NCBI GenBank assembly: GCA_016284875.1
Contig: JAEEPS010000029.1
Location: forward strand, 1-34,500
Source: Salinivirgaceae bacterium
Lineage (GTDB): Bacteria > Bacteroidota > Bacteroidia > Bacteroidales > SZUA-534
DNA: 34,500 nt
Direction: 5' to 3'
A program made the translations under genes and the position numbers. Under the pieces are notes generated by a model. The model did not search any database, had not been told where the DNA came from, and worked only from the letters and a program-made list of their open reading frames with translations. Below are positions 7,313 through 16,687 of the stretch, one piece after another; positions within the stretch are counted from its first letter, which is position 1, and every line of letters starts with the position of its first letter.

Positions 7313-7682
7313 GCGCAAAGGCAGTTTCGAGCAATTGCCGAAAAGCGCGCAAGAGATTATTGTTCAGCATTTTGACAAGACCGCAATCGCATCTGTCAAA
7401 ATCGATAACGACGACAGAACAACTGAGTACGAAGTGCGTTTTGCCAACGGCGCCGAAGTGGATTTCGACCAAGACGGCAATCTGAAAAAGATTGAATGCA
7501 AACCGAATCAGGTGCCTGAAGCGCTGATTGCGAGCGAGATTGTGGCTTACGTGAAAGAAAACTACCCATCGAGCCTGATTGTGGAATGGGAAAAAGAGAA
7601 ACGTGGCTCGAAAATTGAGTTGAACAACGGCATTGAACTCATTTTCAACAACTTAAATCAGTTTGTAGGTATCGATAAATAA
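7248..7682 (+). CDS. PepSY-like (DUF2874-type) lipoprotein
   Basis: A 144-residue protein with a lipobox (LNAC, Cys19) at the end of its signal peptide. Residues 25-144 contain two repeats of a PepSY-like unit: LPKSAQEIIVQHFDKTAIASVKID...YEVRFANGAEVDFDQDGNLKKIE, then VPEALIASEIVAYVKENYP...VEWEKEKRGSKIELNNGIELIFNNLNQFVGID. This matches the BLIP-like/PepSY-like periplasmic proteins common in Bacteroidota, whose roles are mostly unknown. A strong terminator follows 5 bp after the stop. Its ATG sits inside the preceding doubtful ORF, so it either has its own promoter near 7200-7240 or the upstream ORF is not real. Confidence 0.85.
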   Translation: MRKFFSIAFLVLAFALNACSGERKGSFEQLPKSAQEIIVQHFDKTAIASVKIDNDDRTTEYEVRFANGAEVDFDQDGNLKKIECKPNQVPEALIASEIVAYVKENYPSSLIVEWEKEKRGSKIELNNGIELIFNNLNQFVGIDK

Positions 7683-7687
7683 CCAAC

Positions 7688-7722
7688 AAGGCCGCACCGA
7701 AATGTGCGGCCTTCTTTTTTTT
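7688..7722 (+). terminator. Intrinsic terminator after the PepSY-like gene
   Basis: A perfect 10-bp stem (7688-7697 with 7704-7713, AAGGCCGCAC/GTGCGGCCTT), a 6-nt loop and a run of nine T after one C. The next gene's ATG is at 7729, only 6 bp past the T-run. Confidence 0.92.
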
Positions 7723-7728
7723 TGCAAT

Positions 7729-9417
7729 ATGAACATTGTCAGCATTTTAACAGCCATTCTCACACTCTTGGCGGGCATCGGTGTTTTTCTGATTGCCTGC
7801 AATGTTATGAGCACCCATCTTGAGAATGCGAGCAGTCATAGTTTGAAACGCCTTTTTGCCAAAACGGGCAAGAGCAAATGGCTGGGCGTCGGCATTGGAA
7901 CGGTTGGCACGGCGGCCATTCAAAGTTCTGGCGCAGTGACGGTTATGGTCATCGGCTTTGTCAATGTGGGCATAATGTCGCTGGCGCAGGCGGCCACGAT
8001 AATCTACGGCGCCAACATCGGCACGACCGTTACGGCGCAGATTGTGGCGCTGGGTATGTTTGGCGGCAACAGCCTGTCGACTACCGTCATTTTTTCGGCG
8101 TTCACGGGCATTGGCGTTTTTATGGCAATGTTCGGCAAACGCGAGCGGCTGAAGTTGTGCGGCAACATTCTGGCTGGCTTCGGCTTGCTGTTTGTGGGCC
8201 TGCACACAATGTCGAACGCTATGGACGACTTTGCCTCGCTCGACTCGGTTAAAATGTTTCTGGCGAGCATCGGCAACCCGCTGATTCTGGTGCTGATAGG
8301 CACGCTGCTCACGGCCATAATCCAATCGTCGTCGGTGCTGACATCGATAGTTATCACAATGGTTTTCAGCGGTCTTATCAACCTCAACCAAGGCATCTAC
8401 CTGACAATGGGCTCGAACATCGGCTCGTGCGTGGTGGCCATAATTGCGGCCATCGGCAGCGGCACCAACGCCCGCCGCACCGCCCTGCTGCACCTTGTGT
8501 TCAATGTTATGGGTGTGGTGCTGTTCCTACTTATTGCACTGACACTCAATTTGTTCTCGAAGGCGGCTGTTGATTTCGGACGCATTTTTGAGACATTCTT
8601 TCCGCACGCGCCACAACTGCAACTGGCAATGTTCCACACCATTTTCAACGTCTGCACAATGCTGGTCGCACTGCCGCTGACCGAGCGCCTTGTGAGCCTT
8701 GTCTGCCGCATAATTCCCGCCGCGCCGAGTGCCGAAAACGCCGACAAGCCGCATCTCTACTTCCTCGACGAGACAATGCTGCGCACGCCGATTATGGCTG
8801 TCAGGCAGTTGAAGGCCGAAATTGAGAATATGGCCGATATGGCTGTCAGAAATTTCCAACTGTCAATCGAGATTGTTACTCGTTTGGATTTCAAGCATTT
8901 GGAACGGTTTAAAAAGACCGAGAGCGAACTCAACTTTCTGAACAGCGAAATAACCCGCTATGTGGTTGCGCTGTCGGGCAAGCCAATGAGCGATTTCGAC
9001 AATAAGTTCCTGAATTCGAGCATCAAAAGTGCGAGCGACCTTGAGCGCATCGGTGATTACGCGGTGAACATTGTGGAATACGCCACCAATCTGAAACAGC
9101 AGGAAGCGTCGTTTTCGGCGGCGGCCATAAGTGAAATTGGCGAAATGAACGGGCTGATTGCCGATTTGTATAAAGAGATTAAAACGGCTTTTCACGACCA
9201 CGATTTTGCGGCTCTTGAAAGGGCAAATCTGATTGAAGACAAGATAGATAGCATCACCTTACGAATGGAAAGCAACCATATTGAGCGGCTTGTGGCGGGC
9301 GAGTGTACGCCGCAGGTTGGCGCCGAGTACATCTCGCTTGCGCAAAACTCCGAGCGTGTTGCCGACCACTTGATAAATGTTGGCAAGAGTATTAGGAAGT
9401 TTGCTTTGCTGGATTAA
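7729..9417 (+). CDS. Na/Pi cotransporter family protein with C-terminal PhoU-like domain
   Basis: A 562-residue inner-membrane protein. Two inverted Na_Pi_cotrans repeats each carry the signature: IQSSGAVTVMVIGFV (QSS at 65-67) and IIQSSSVLTSIVIT (QSS at 199-201), each followed by a GANIGTT or GSNIGSC motif. About residues 350-560 form a cytosolic PhoU-like helical domain (ERIGDYAVNIVEYATN and SERVADHLINVGKSI). The family moves phosphate with sodium; in bacteria the PhoU part probably tunes phosphate uptake or export. The start at 7729 (MNIVSIL) is chosen over 7702, which lies inside the terminator hairpin. There is no room for a normal promoter between terminator and start codon, so expression may rely on read-through or an internal promoter. 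It ends 7 bp from the convergent DPP IV gene. Confidence 0.93.
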   Translation: MNIVSILTAILTLLAGIGVFLIACNVMSTHLENASSHSLKRLFAKTGKSKWLGVGIGTVGTAAIQSSGAVTVMVIGFVNVGIMSLAQAATIIYGANIGTTVTAQIVALGMFGGNSLSTTVIFSAFTGIGVFMAMFGKRERLKLCGNILAGFGLLFVGLHTMSNAMDDFASLDSVKMFLASIGNPLILVLIGTLLTAIIQSSSVLTSIVITMVFSGLINLNQGIYLTMGSNIGSCVVAIIAAIGSGTNARRTALLHLVFNVMGVVLFLLIALTLNLFSKAAVDFGRIFETFFPHAPQLQLAMFHTIFNVCTMLVALPLTERLVSLVCRIIPAAPSAENADKPHLYFLDETMLRTPIMAVRQLKAEIENMADMAVRNFQLSIEIVTRLDFKHLERFKKTESELNFLNSEITRYVVALSGKPMSDFDNKFLNSSIKSASDLERIGDYAVNIVEYATNLKQQEASFSAAAISEIGEMNGLIADLYKEIKTAFHDHDFAALERANLIEDKIDSITLRMESNHIERLVAGECTPQVGAEYISLAQNSERVADHLINVGKSIRKFALLD

Positions 9418-9424
9418 ATGTAAA

Positions 9425-11626
9425 CTACAACTTCTCCAGCACAAATCGTAACATCTTGTTATACAGGTGCCAACGCGTGTTGCCGCCATAAATGCTGTGG
9501 TTGCGGTTGGTGTAGACGAAATAGTCGAACTGCTTGTCGGCCTGAACCAACGCCTCGCACATTTCGGCCGAGTTTTGCCAATGCACATTGTCGTCGGCAC
9601 TGCCGTGAATGAGCAGCAGATTGCCCTGTAAATCAGCGGCGTGCGTGATTGGCGAGTTAAGGTCGTAGCCGTCGGTGTTCACTTGCGGCGTGCGCATAAA
9701 ACGCTCGGTGTAGATATTGTCGTAGTAGCGCCAGTTGGTGACGGGCGCAACCGCAATGCCCGCCTTGAAGGTGCCATTGCCCTGCGTCAGGCAGTTGAGC
9801 ACCATAAAACCGCCGAAACTCCAGCCCCAAATGCCAATGCGGTCGGTAGCAACGTATGGCAGCGATTTCAGATAACGGGCGGCGGCAAGTTGGTCGGCGA
9901 GTTCGTATTTGCCTAACTGCAAATAAGTTATCTTTCGGAAAGCCTCGCCACGCGCACCTGTTCCGCGGCCGTCGCAGCAGAAAACAATATAGCCGTTGGC
10001 TGCCAGCACCTGCTCCCAGCCAGCATCGAATTGATTGAGAACCTGCTGTGAGTTTGGACCGCTGTACTGCACCATCAGCACGGGATATTTTTTCGACGGA
10101 TTGAAATCGTGCGGCTTTATCATCCACGCATTCAGGCCGATACCTTCGTCGGTAGTGAATTGCAAAAACTCCTTCGGGCAGAATTGACGGATTTTCAACG
10201 TGTCGGCAAGGGCGGCGTTGTCCTCGAGCACGCGCAACTGCTTGCCACTGCGTTCGTGCAAGGTGTAAACGGTTGGCGTTGAAGCATTTGAAAACTCGCT
10301 AATGTAATATTTGAAGCCCTTGCTGAAAACAAAATCGTTGGTTCCCAACTGCTTGCTTAACAATGTTTTAGCCGTACCATTGGCTTTCACCGAATAAACG
10401 TCGCGGTTTGGCGCTCCGCGCTCTGCGCTTTGGTAGAAAATGGTGTTGGTGCGCTCGTCAAATCCGTAGAAATCAGTAACATCCCACTCGCCTTTGGTAA
10501 CCTGATTGAGCAGCGTGCCGTCGGCTTTGTGCAGATAAATGTGACTCCAGCCATCGCGCTCGCTCATTATCAAGAATTTAGAGCCGTCGGCATTGAATGT
10601 CAGATAGTCGAAAAACGACTCGTCGATATACCACTTATTTTGCTCATCGTAAAACACTTGCGTGGTTCCGTCGGCGGGATTGGCGTAGAGCAGTTCAAGG
10701 TGGTTCTGCAAGCGGTTCAGCCTGTAAACCACCAACTTACCCGCAGGACTCCAGGTTATGCGCGGAATGTATTGATCGGTCTCCGCACCAACATCGATTT
10801 GCGTGGTGCGACCATCGGAAAATGAATAGTTCCAGACAGTTACAACCGAATTGGCCTCGCCAGCCTTGGGATATTTGTAGGAATAGGTCGACGGGTAGAG
10901 CGCGTTTTCAGCCTTGCGCGGCGCTTGGCCAGCAAAAACCGCGAAGCCATAAGTGCGCATCGCCGACTCGTCGAAGCGGCACCACGCCAGATTGCGGCTG
11001 TCGGGCGACCAGCAGAAGGCGCGGTTGTACTCAAACTCCTCCTCGTAAACCCAGTCGGGAATGCCGTTGATTATCTTGTTGAACTCGCCGTCGGTTGTTA
11101 TCTGCATTTCCGAACCGTCAGTCAAGTTTTTGACATACAGATTGTTGTCGCTAACATACGCCACTTTGGTGCCGTCGGGCGAAAGTTCCGCCACCTGCTG
11201 ACGGCGACTGTCGGACACCGCCGTGAATTTCTGAACTGCAATGTCCCATACGTAGTAATTCGCTGTAAATGAGCGCCTATATATATTCTGCCGATTGGTG
11301 TAGAAAATTAGTTTCTGCTCGTTGGCACTGAATTTGAAATTCGACAGCCACTTAATTGCTTCGTTGCCAAACTGCACTACCGAAACAATTTCCGCCACAC
11401 GTTTGCCAGTCTTGTAACTGTACTTCACAATAGCCGTATCGTCCTCAATAACAGCATAATGTGCGCCATCGTTCATCGGTGTTATCCAGTCGATGCCGTT
11501 CTCGTAGAACGTGCCTTTTTTCATAATGTCATCGAGAGTGATGCTGGCTGTGTCAACTTGCGCTATCGCAGTGAGCGACAGAAAGATAGACAATACCAAA
11601 AATGAAACGATGCGTAGTTTTTTCAT
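9425..11626 (-). CDS. Dipeptidyl peptidase IV (S9 family prolyl oligopeptidase)
   Basis: A 733-residue exported serine peptidase that removes Xaa-Pro dipeptides from peptide N-termini. The signal peptide spans about residues 1-22 (ends TAIAQ). The DPPIV_N beta-propeller covers about 100-460 and contains the diagnostic DWVYEEEF Glu-Glu motif that binds the substrate N-terminus. The C-terminal alpha/beta hydrolase holds the triad: Ser603 in GWSFGG, Asp678 in HGSADDNVHW and His710 in NRNHSIYGG. The Glu motif separates it from acylaminoacyl peptidases in the same family. It likely works in the periplasm with other extracellular peptidases such as the T9SS C10 protease. It starts 32 bp after the TPR-DHp gene ends, on the same strand, so may share its transcript. 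Confidence 0.95.
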   Translation of the reverse strand: MKKLRIVSFLVLSIFLSLTAIAQVDTASITLDDIMKKGTFYENGIDWITPMNDGAHYAVIEDDTAIVKYSYKTGKRVAEIVSVVQFGNEAIKWLSNFKFSANEQKLIFYTNRQNIYRRSFTANYYVWDIAVQKFTAVSDSRRQQVAELSPDGTKVAYVSDNNLYVKNLTDGSEMQITTDGEFNKIINGIPDWVYEEEFEYNRAFCWSPDSRNLAWCRFDESAMRTYGFAVFAGQAPRKAENALYPSTYSYKYPKAGEANSVVTVWNYSFSDGRTTQIDVGAETDQYIPRITWSPAGKLVVYRLNRLQNHLELLYANPADGTTQVFYDEQNKWYIDESFFDYLTFNADGSKFLIMSERDGWSHIYLHKADGTLLNQVTKGEWDVTDFYGFDERTNTIFYQSAERGAPNRDVYSVKANGTAKTLLSKQLGTNDFVFSKGFKYYISEFSNASTPTVYTLHERSGKQLRVLEDNAALADTLKIRQFCPKEFLQFTTDEGIGLNAWMIKPHDFNPSKKYPVLMVQYSGPNSQQVLNQFDAGWEQVLAANGYIVFCCDGRGTGARGEAFRKITYLQLGKYELADQLAAARYLKSLPYVATDRIGIWGWSFGGFMVLNCLTQGNGTFKAGIAVAPVTNWRYYDNIYTERFMRTPQVNTDGYDLNSPITHAADLQGNLLLIHGSADDNVHWQNSAEMCEALVQADKQFDYFVYTNRNHSIYGGNTRWHLYNKMLRFVLEKL

Positions 11627-11658
11627 AGTTCGAACATTATAAAAAACAAATGATTGTT

Positions 11659-13977
11659 TTATTTCTTTCCCCGCGCCTGAAGTATCACATCAAGTTGTCC
11701 CAAAGCCGATTGGCTCATTTTCTCGGTCTGTTCAATCATTGCTTTTTGCTCTTTGTCATCGAGTTCGATTTCGGTTTGGTTCAGCATTTCGGTCAGGCTG
11801 CAAAGCGATGCGATAGGGCTGCGAAGGTCATGTGCGATGATTGAGAAAGTCTTCTGTAGCAGCGTGTTAGCATGTTTGTTCTTGCGGTAACCGATGAGAA
11901 TTGCAATGCACAATGCAACCATCAGTGCAATAGCAATGGCTGCGAAAAGAATCAGGCGACGCTGACTATTGATTTTCAGTGTGTTATTCGCATTATTGCT
12001 TTTCAGTAATGCGATTTCTTTTTCTTTCATGTTAATTTCGTAGAGCGACTGCAGTTCGGTCAGCCGTTGAAGATTCATGCTGTTGCCTACAGAATCGCGG
12101 CAAGCGTTATATATCTTGTATATTTCCAACGCTTTAGCGCTGTTGCCCGTTTGGTCGTAGAGATTGAAAAGGTCGAAACTGACATTCTTTGAAATCTCAA
12201 GGTCGTTAATCTCTTGCGCACACCGTAAAGCATTGCTGTAGAATGGTTTGGCTTCATTATATCGTTTTGCGGAATAGTAGAATTGGCCAATGTTCTGCGA
12301 TGTGATGGCAATGCCGCGTTTGTCGTCCATCTTTTCAAAGATGGCGAGTGCGGTTTTGTATTGAGCCACAGCCTGTTGGCCCTTGCCGATAAGTGTGAGA
12401 ACATCGCCAATGTTGTTCAGCACAAACCCTGCAGCCTGCTGATTGCCAGACGATTGGTAGATTTCCAGCGATTCGTTGAAGAAGTCGATTGCTTTGTCAG
12501 TGTCGCCTAAATCGCGGTAAATCAGCCCGATATTGTTCATCGAAGCGGCGCAACCGTTCTTGTCGCCAATCTCTTGACGGATGCGTAGCGCCTGCATATG
12601 GCTGTCGAGCGCAAGTTGCAGATTGCCAGCCATACGGTGAGTGCTACCAATGTGATTCAGTACATAGGCCGTAAGTTCCTTATTTCCAGTGCTTTTGTGA
12701 ATATTAAGTGCTCTTTCCAAAAAACTGATGGCCTTGTCATAGTCGGTTAAATCTCTGTAAATGAGACCGATATTTGTCAGTGAACTTGCGGCATTTGCTT
12801 TGTCGTTCAACTCTTCGCGAATGTCAAGCGCTTGAAAATAGCATTCAAGTGCCTGTACGTATTTTGTTGTATTCCAATATATTGAAGCAATATTCGAAAG
12901 CGAGTAGGCAATGTCAGGTTTGCTGCCCAACTCTTCTCTTATGGCCAGCGCCGAATTGTAGTAGTGCATTGCCGAATCGAATCGGCTGTTCATCTTGTAG
13001 GCGTTGCCAATGTTGTCGTTCAGGCTTGCGGTTTTCAGGCGGTTGCCCATTGATTCATAAAGAGTTATCGACTGCCGATAGTAGCAAAGCGAACTGTCGT
13101 AAAGGCTGCGGCGCCAGTAAATATTGCCTATGTAGTTCATTATCTGCGCAATAGTGAGTTTGTTTTCCCACTTTTCGGCAATCTGCATTGCTTGGGTCTG
13201 ATAGGTGAGCGCATTGCTGAAATCGCCCATATTTTGGTACGTATTACCTATGTTAATCAGCGAGTTAACAATGTCAAACTCGTTTTTGTAGCCTTTGCGT
13301 ATTTCGAGCGCCTGACGGTAGTAGTCGAGCGCCTGAGTGTAGTTTCCGTTGCGCCAGAAGTGACTGCCTAAAAAGTTCAGGCTCACGGCTTTAAGTTCGG
13401 GAAAATCGCTGTGGCTCTCAATCTCAATGGCCTTCAGAAACGATTTTTGCGACTGCTCGGCCAAACTTTTCTCGCGGTAGATATATCCGAGTTGGTTGGC
13501 GGCGGTTATGGCAATGTCGCAAAAGTCTGATTTTGAGTAATCTGCAACCAGTTTCGTGTAGATTTCAGCAGCCTTATCCAATTTGTTTTCAGCCACAAGA
13601 ATGTCGGCTTGGGCAAGAGTGGCGCGAGCCTGCAATTCCTTGCTGCCAGAGCGTTTGGCGGCTTTCTCTGCTGTTTTCAATTGGTTTTCGGCTTCGGTAA
13701 CGCTGTCGGCGGCGCAAAGCAGTTTCAGTTTGATTATCAGCGCGTTTACAAACGTTTCGTAATCGGTTGAGCCCTGCGATATGAAAATGGCTTCGGCAAT
13801 CTGCTCGCGAGCCAGAGTGGGATAGGTGTTGCGGTTTTGCTCGGCGCGCTCAAGCAGAATGCGGCTTTTGCGGCCATCGGGCTGATTGGTTAAATCATCA
13901 AATTCCGCACCATTTTGTGCAAAAACCATTGTTCCTGTTAAGCATAAAATTACAGTTGATAAACCTTTGATTTTCAT
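11659..13977 (-). CDS. TPR protein with C-terminal histidine kinase DHp domain, no ATPase domain
   Basis: A 772-residue protein. Signal peptide about 1-20; a long TPR array about 40-600, with repeated YNNIG/LNNIG, ALEI and SNIGLIYRDLTDYDKAI units; a membrane helix about 674-697; then a HisKA/DHp segment with the H-box FSIIAHDLRSPI (His716). The protein stops 56 residues after that His, with no N, G1 or G2 boxes, and none are encoded before the next gene starts 32 bp on. Normal TPR sensor kinases in Bacteroidota carry a further 120-150 residues of HATPase. It could be an accessory subunit, a phosphotransfer partner or a decayed kinase. It follows the TPR-SpoIIE phosphatase gene by 58 bp. Confidence 0.88.
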   Translation of the reverse strand: MKIKGLSTVILCLTGTMVFAQNGAEFDDLTNQPDGRKSRILLERAEQNRNTYPTLAREQIAEAIFISQGSTDYETFVNALIIKLKLLCAADSVTEAENQLKTAEKAAKRSGSKELQARATLAQADILVAENKLDKAAEIYTKLVADYSKSDFCDIAITAANQLGYIYREKSLAEQSQKSFLKAIEIESHSDFPELKAVSLNFLGSHFWRNGNYTQALDYYRQALEIRKGYKNEFDIVNSLINIGNTYQNMGDFSNALTYQTQAMQIAEKWENKLTIAQIMNYIGNIYWRRSLYDSSLCYYRQSITLYESMGNRLKTASLNDNIGNAYKMNSRFDSAMHYYNSALAIREELGSKPDIAYSLSNIASIYWNTTKYVQALECYFQALDIREELNDKANAASSLTNIGLIYRDLTDYDKAISFLERALNIHKSTGNKELTAYVLNHIGSTHRMAGNLQLALDSHMQALRIRQEIGDKNGCAASMNNIGLIYRDLGDTDKAIDFFNESLEIYQSSGNQQAAGFVLNNIGDVLTLIGKGQQAVAQYKTALAIFEKMDDKRGIAITSQNIGQFYYSAKRYNEAKPFYSNALRCAQEINDLEISKNVSFDLFNLYDQTGNSAKALEIYKIYNACRDSVGNSMNLQRLTELQSLYEINMKEKEIALLKSNNANNTLKINSQRRLILFAAIAIALMVALCIAILIGYRKNKHANTLLQKTFSIIAHDLRSPIASLCSLTEMLNQTEIELDDKEQKAMIEQTEKMSQSALGQLDVILQARGKK

Positions 13978-14007
13978 ATATTAATAATCTATTTTGTTCT
14001 CGTGTCT

Positions 14008-14035
14008 GAAGTCTGTTGTCCGAAGTCTGTTGTCC
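14008..14035. repeat. 14-bp tandem direct repeat
   Basis: Two perfect copies of GAAGTCTGTTGTCC (14008-14021 and 14022-14035) fill half of the 58-bp gap between the TPR-phosphatase and TPR-DHp genes, just after the phosphatase stop codon. Likely slippage; any effect on the downstream gene is speculative. Confidence 0.75.
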
Positions 14036-16687
14036 CTAAAATTTAATTCCCATCACCGACACATCGTCAATTTGGCGATAGATGCCTTTCCATTCGGTAA
14101 ATCGCTGATAGAGAAAATCTTTCTGCGCGTCAATCGGGTTCAGGCTTGCTTCGGCCAGCACCTTCTTGAAGTTTTTCATCATCAGTTTACGGCCGTTGTC
14201 GCCGCCAAATTGGTCGGCAAAACCATCTGAAAACATATAAATTGTGTCGTTCGGCTCAAGGCTGACTTCGGTGTTGGTGAAGTCGGTCTCGTCGAAAACG
14301 TGAATGCCAATTGGCATCTTATCGGCTTCATACTCAATAATTTCGCCATTGCGGACAACTATCAGCGGATTGTTGGCGCCCGAGTATTGCAGCCGCTTGT
14401 TTTCAAAGTCGATTACGCAGAGCGCGCAGTCCATTCCGTCGGACTGTGAAGTCTGCTTATCTTCTTGGTGCAGAGAGTTTTTCACCGATTTGCGCATCTG
14501 CTCAAGAATGTCGGCGGCGCTGCTGAATCCGTTCGTGACAATCTGCTCGAGCAGCGTGGTGCCCAGCATACTCATAAACGCGCCAGGAACGCCGTGCCCC
14601 GTGCAGTCCATTACGGTTGCAACCACCTGATTGCCAATCTTTTTCACCCAATAAAAATCGCCACTCACAATGTCGCGCGGCACAAGCAGAATGAAGTGCT
14701 GCGGCAGCAGTTGGCCGCACACGTCGGCGGGCGTGAGCATTGCGTTCTGAATGCGGCTTGCATACTCAATGCTGTCCGTAATCTTCTCTTTTTGTTCGGC
14801 GATTTGGTCGCGCTGCATCGTCACATAATCGCGCTGCTGCTCAATTTCTTCGTTCTGTTGGATAATCTGTTTGTTCTGTAAATCAAGCATTTCGTTCGCC
14901 TTGCGGATTTTTTTGTTCTGCCGCGTCACCACCACCGCAAAGGCCAGCACAATCAGCAGCCCGATTGCCGCAAAATAGATAATTATGCGTTGGCGGCTGT
15001 TGCGTTCCTGCTGCTGTAGAATCTGTATATCCTTGATTTTCAGTTCTCGTTCCTTCTTTTCGGTCTCGTAACTGATTTGCATATCGGCAATGCGCTTTAT
15101 GCTTTCCAGGCTTAAAATGCTGTCTTTCAGCGCGGTGTAGTGTTTCATATTTGTGTACGCTTTCGCGAGATTGCCACTTGCGGCGTAAGTGTCTGATAGT
15201 GCGAGCAGTACGTCTTTTTCAAGTTCGCTGTTTTTGATTTCTCGGGCGATTCGCAAAGCGTCGTTCAGCAGCGGTAAAGCCTTGTTGTACAGTTTTTTAC
15301 TGATATAAACCGTGCCAAGGTCGAGTTCCGAGTAGGCAATGCCCGTTTCGTGGCCAATCTGTCGGCGCATTTCGAGAGCCTTAACAAACTCATTTGCAGC
15401 CATTTCGGTCTCGCCGAATTTCAGATACAGGTTGCCAATATTGTTCACCATTGCCGCTTCATTCATTTGGTCGCCAAGTTCGCGGTAGAGTTCCAGCGCG
15501 CTGTTGTATTCCGCAAGAGCCGAATCGCGCTCGTTCAGGCTCTTGTAGGCAAGGGCTAAATTGTTGTGTGACCGTGCGATATAACGTTTGTCTCCAACCG
15601 CCACACGCATTTGCAGCACAGTTTTATAAACATCCCGTGCTTCGGCGTAACTGCCTGATTGCCAATAAACACCGCCAATCAAGTTCAGCGCTTCCGATTG
15701 CAGAAACTGATTGCCGCTTGCCCGATACTGCTCAAGCGATTTGTTGTAGTATTCGAGCGCTTTGTCGTAGTTGCTCAAATCTTTGTAAATCAAACCGATA
15801 TTGCTCATGGTGGCGGCACTTTTCTCGTTGTTGCCAAGCCTTTCGCGAATGTCGAGCGCAAGCAGATAGTTGGCCAGCGCGTCTTTGTAGTTCTTGTTCT
15901 GCCAGAAGAGCCCGCCAAGGTTGTTGTAGCCTTCGGCCAGACCGTTTTGGTCGCCCGTGGCGGTGAGCAGCGCAATGGATTTTTGCAAATTAACAAGCGC
16001 CGAGTCAAACAGATTTTGATTCTTGTAGGCGGTGGCTATATTGTTGTATGTCTGCGCGATAGCGATAGTGTCGTTCAGTTCGGCACGGATTTGCAGTGCC
16101 TTGCCGTACTGCGTCAGCGCCGAGTCGAACAGGTTGCGCGACAGATACATACTGCCGATTTTGTTCACCGTCGAAGCGTATTCGGCAAGGTTTCCCGCCG
16201 CCTGCCAGCCCGCCGCCACTTTTTGATAATAGTAGTTGGCCGAGAAATAGTCGCCCTGACTTTGGCTCACAAGCGCCAAGTTGTTCAGAATCCGTATTTT
16301 ATCGTCCTGATTCCCGCTTCGAGTGCAGGCTTCGAGCGCCATTTCGTAGTAGTGCTGCGCCGAGTCGAAACTATTTGACCGCCAATAAGTTGAGCCAATA
16401 TAATTCAGCGTTTTGGCTTCGCTTTCGGCGTTGCCCGTCTCGCGGCACAGTTTCAATGCTTTTTGGTGATAATCGACGGCTTCGGCAGTGGCATTCGCGT
16501 TGCGGGCCAGGTCGCCAAGGCGGTTCAGCAGCGTAATCTGCTCGCCCTTATCGCTTGTGCGCTGCAGTTTCTGCTGCAGTTCGTCAGCACTTTGCGCCGC
16601 CGCCGATGTCGAAAGAAACGCGCACAAAACCGCCAAAACCGATTTTGCAACATTGGCCGCCATCTGCGCAGGTAAGTATCCCTTCAT
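14036..16687 (-). CDS. TPR-transmembrane-SpoIIE (PP2C-type) phosphatase
   Basis: An 883-residue signalling protein. Signal/anchor about 10-32 (VLAVLCAFLSTSAAAQ); a periplasmic TPR array about 40-530 with many YNNIATAYKNQ/LYRELGD units; a membrane helix at 568-588; a Gln/Glu-rich coiled coil at 592-640; and a SpoIIE/PP2C-like Ser/Thr phosphatase domain about 650-883. Metal-binding acidic residues are visible: SGDFYW (Asp677), DCTGHGVPGA (Asp694), FSDGFADQFGG (Asp821) and a terminal IDDVSVMGIKF. This architecture suggests an envelope signal passing through the membrane to control a cytoplasmic phosphatase, as in partner-switching systems. No anti-sigma kinase or STAS antagonist lies nearby, so its target is unknown. 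Confidence 0.93.
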   Translation of the reverse strand: MKGYLPAQMAANVAKSVLAVLCAFLSTSAAAQSADELQQKLQRTSDKGEQITLLNRLGDLARNANATAEAVDYHQKALKLCRETGNAESEAKTLNYIGSTYWRSNSFDSAQHYYEMALEACTRSGNQDDKIRILNNLALVSQSQGDYFSANYYYQKVAAGWQAAGNLAEYASTVNKIGSMYLSRNLFDSALTQYGKALQIRAELNDTIAIAQTYNNIATAYKNQNLFDSALVNLQKSIALLTATGDQNGLAEGYNNLGGLFWQNKNYKDALANYLLALDIRERLGNNEKSAATMSNIGLIYKDLSNYDKALEYYNKSLEQYRASGNQFLQSEALNLIGGVYWQSGSYAEARDVYKTVLQMRVAVGDKRYIARSHNNLALAYKSLNERDSALAEYNSALELYRELGDQMNEAAMVNNIGNLYLKFGETEMAANEFVKALEMRRQIGHETGIAYSELDLGTVYISKKLYNKALPLLNDALRIAREIKNSELEKDVLLALSDTYAASGNLAKAYTNMKHYTALKDSILSLESIKRIADMQISYETEKKERELKIKDIQILQQQERNSRQRIIIYFAAIGLLIVLAFAVVVTRQNKKIRKANEMLDLQNKQIIQQNEEIEQQRDYVTMQRDQIAEQKEKITDSIEYASRIQNAMLTPADVCGQLLPQHFILLVPRDIVSGDFYWVKKIGNQVVATVMDCTGHGVPGAFMSMLGTTLLEQIVTNGFSSAADILEQMRKSVKNSLHQEDKQTSQSDGMDCALCVIDFENKRLQYSGANNPLIVVRNGEIIEYEADKMPIGIHVFDETDFTNTEVSLEPNDTIYMFSDGFADQFGGDNGRKLMMKNFKKVLAEASLNPIDAQKDFLYQRFTEWKGIYRQIDDVSVMGIKF

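Noticed and set aside
7747..8493. 248-codon ORF on the minus strand opposite the Na/Pi transporter
   Set aside because: Antisense to the QSS-motif transporter repeats; the translation is rich in His, Arg, Ala and Gln with no recognisable fold.
11627..11658. Frameshift splitting a histidine kinase ATPase domain from the TPR-DHp protein
   Set aside because: Only 32 bp separate the stop from the next start, and no N, G1 or G2 motif is found in any frame; the domain is absent, not shifted.
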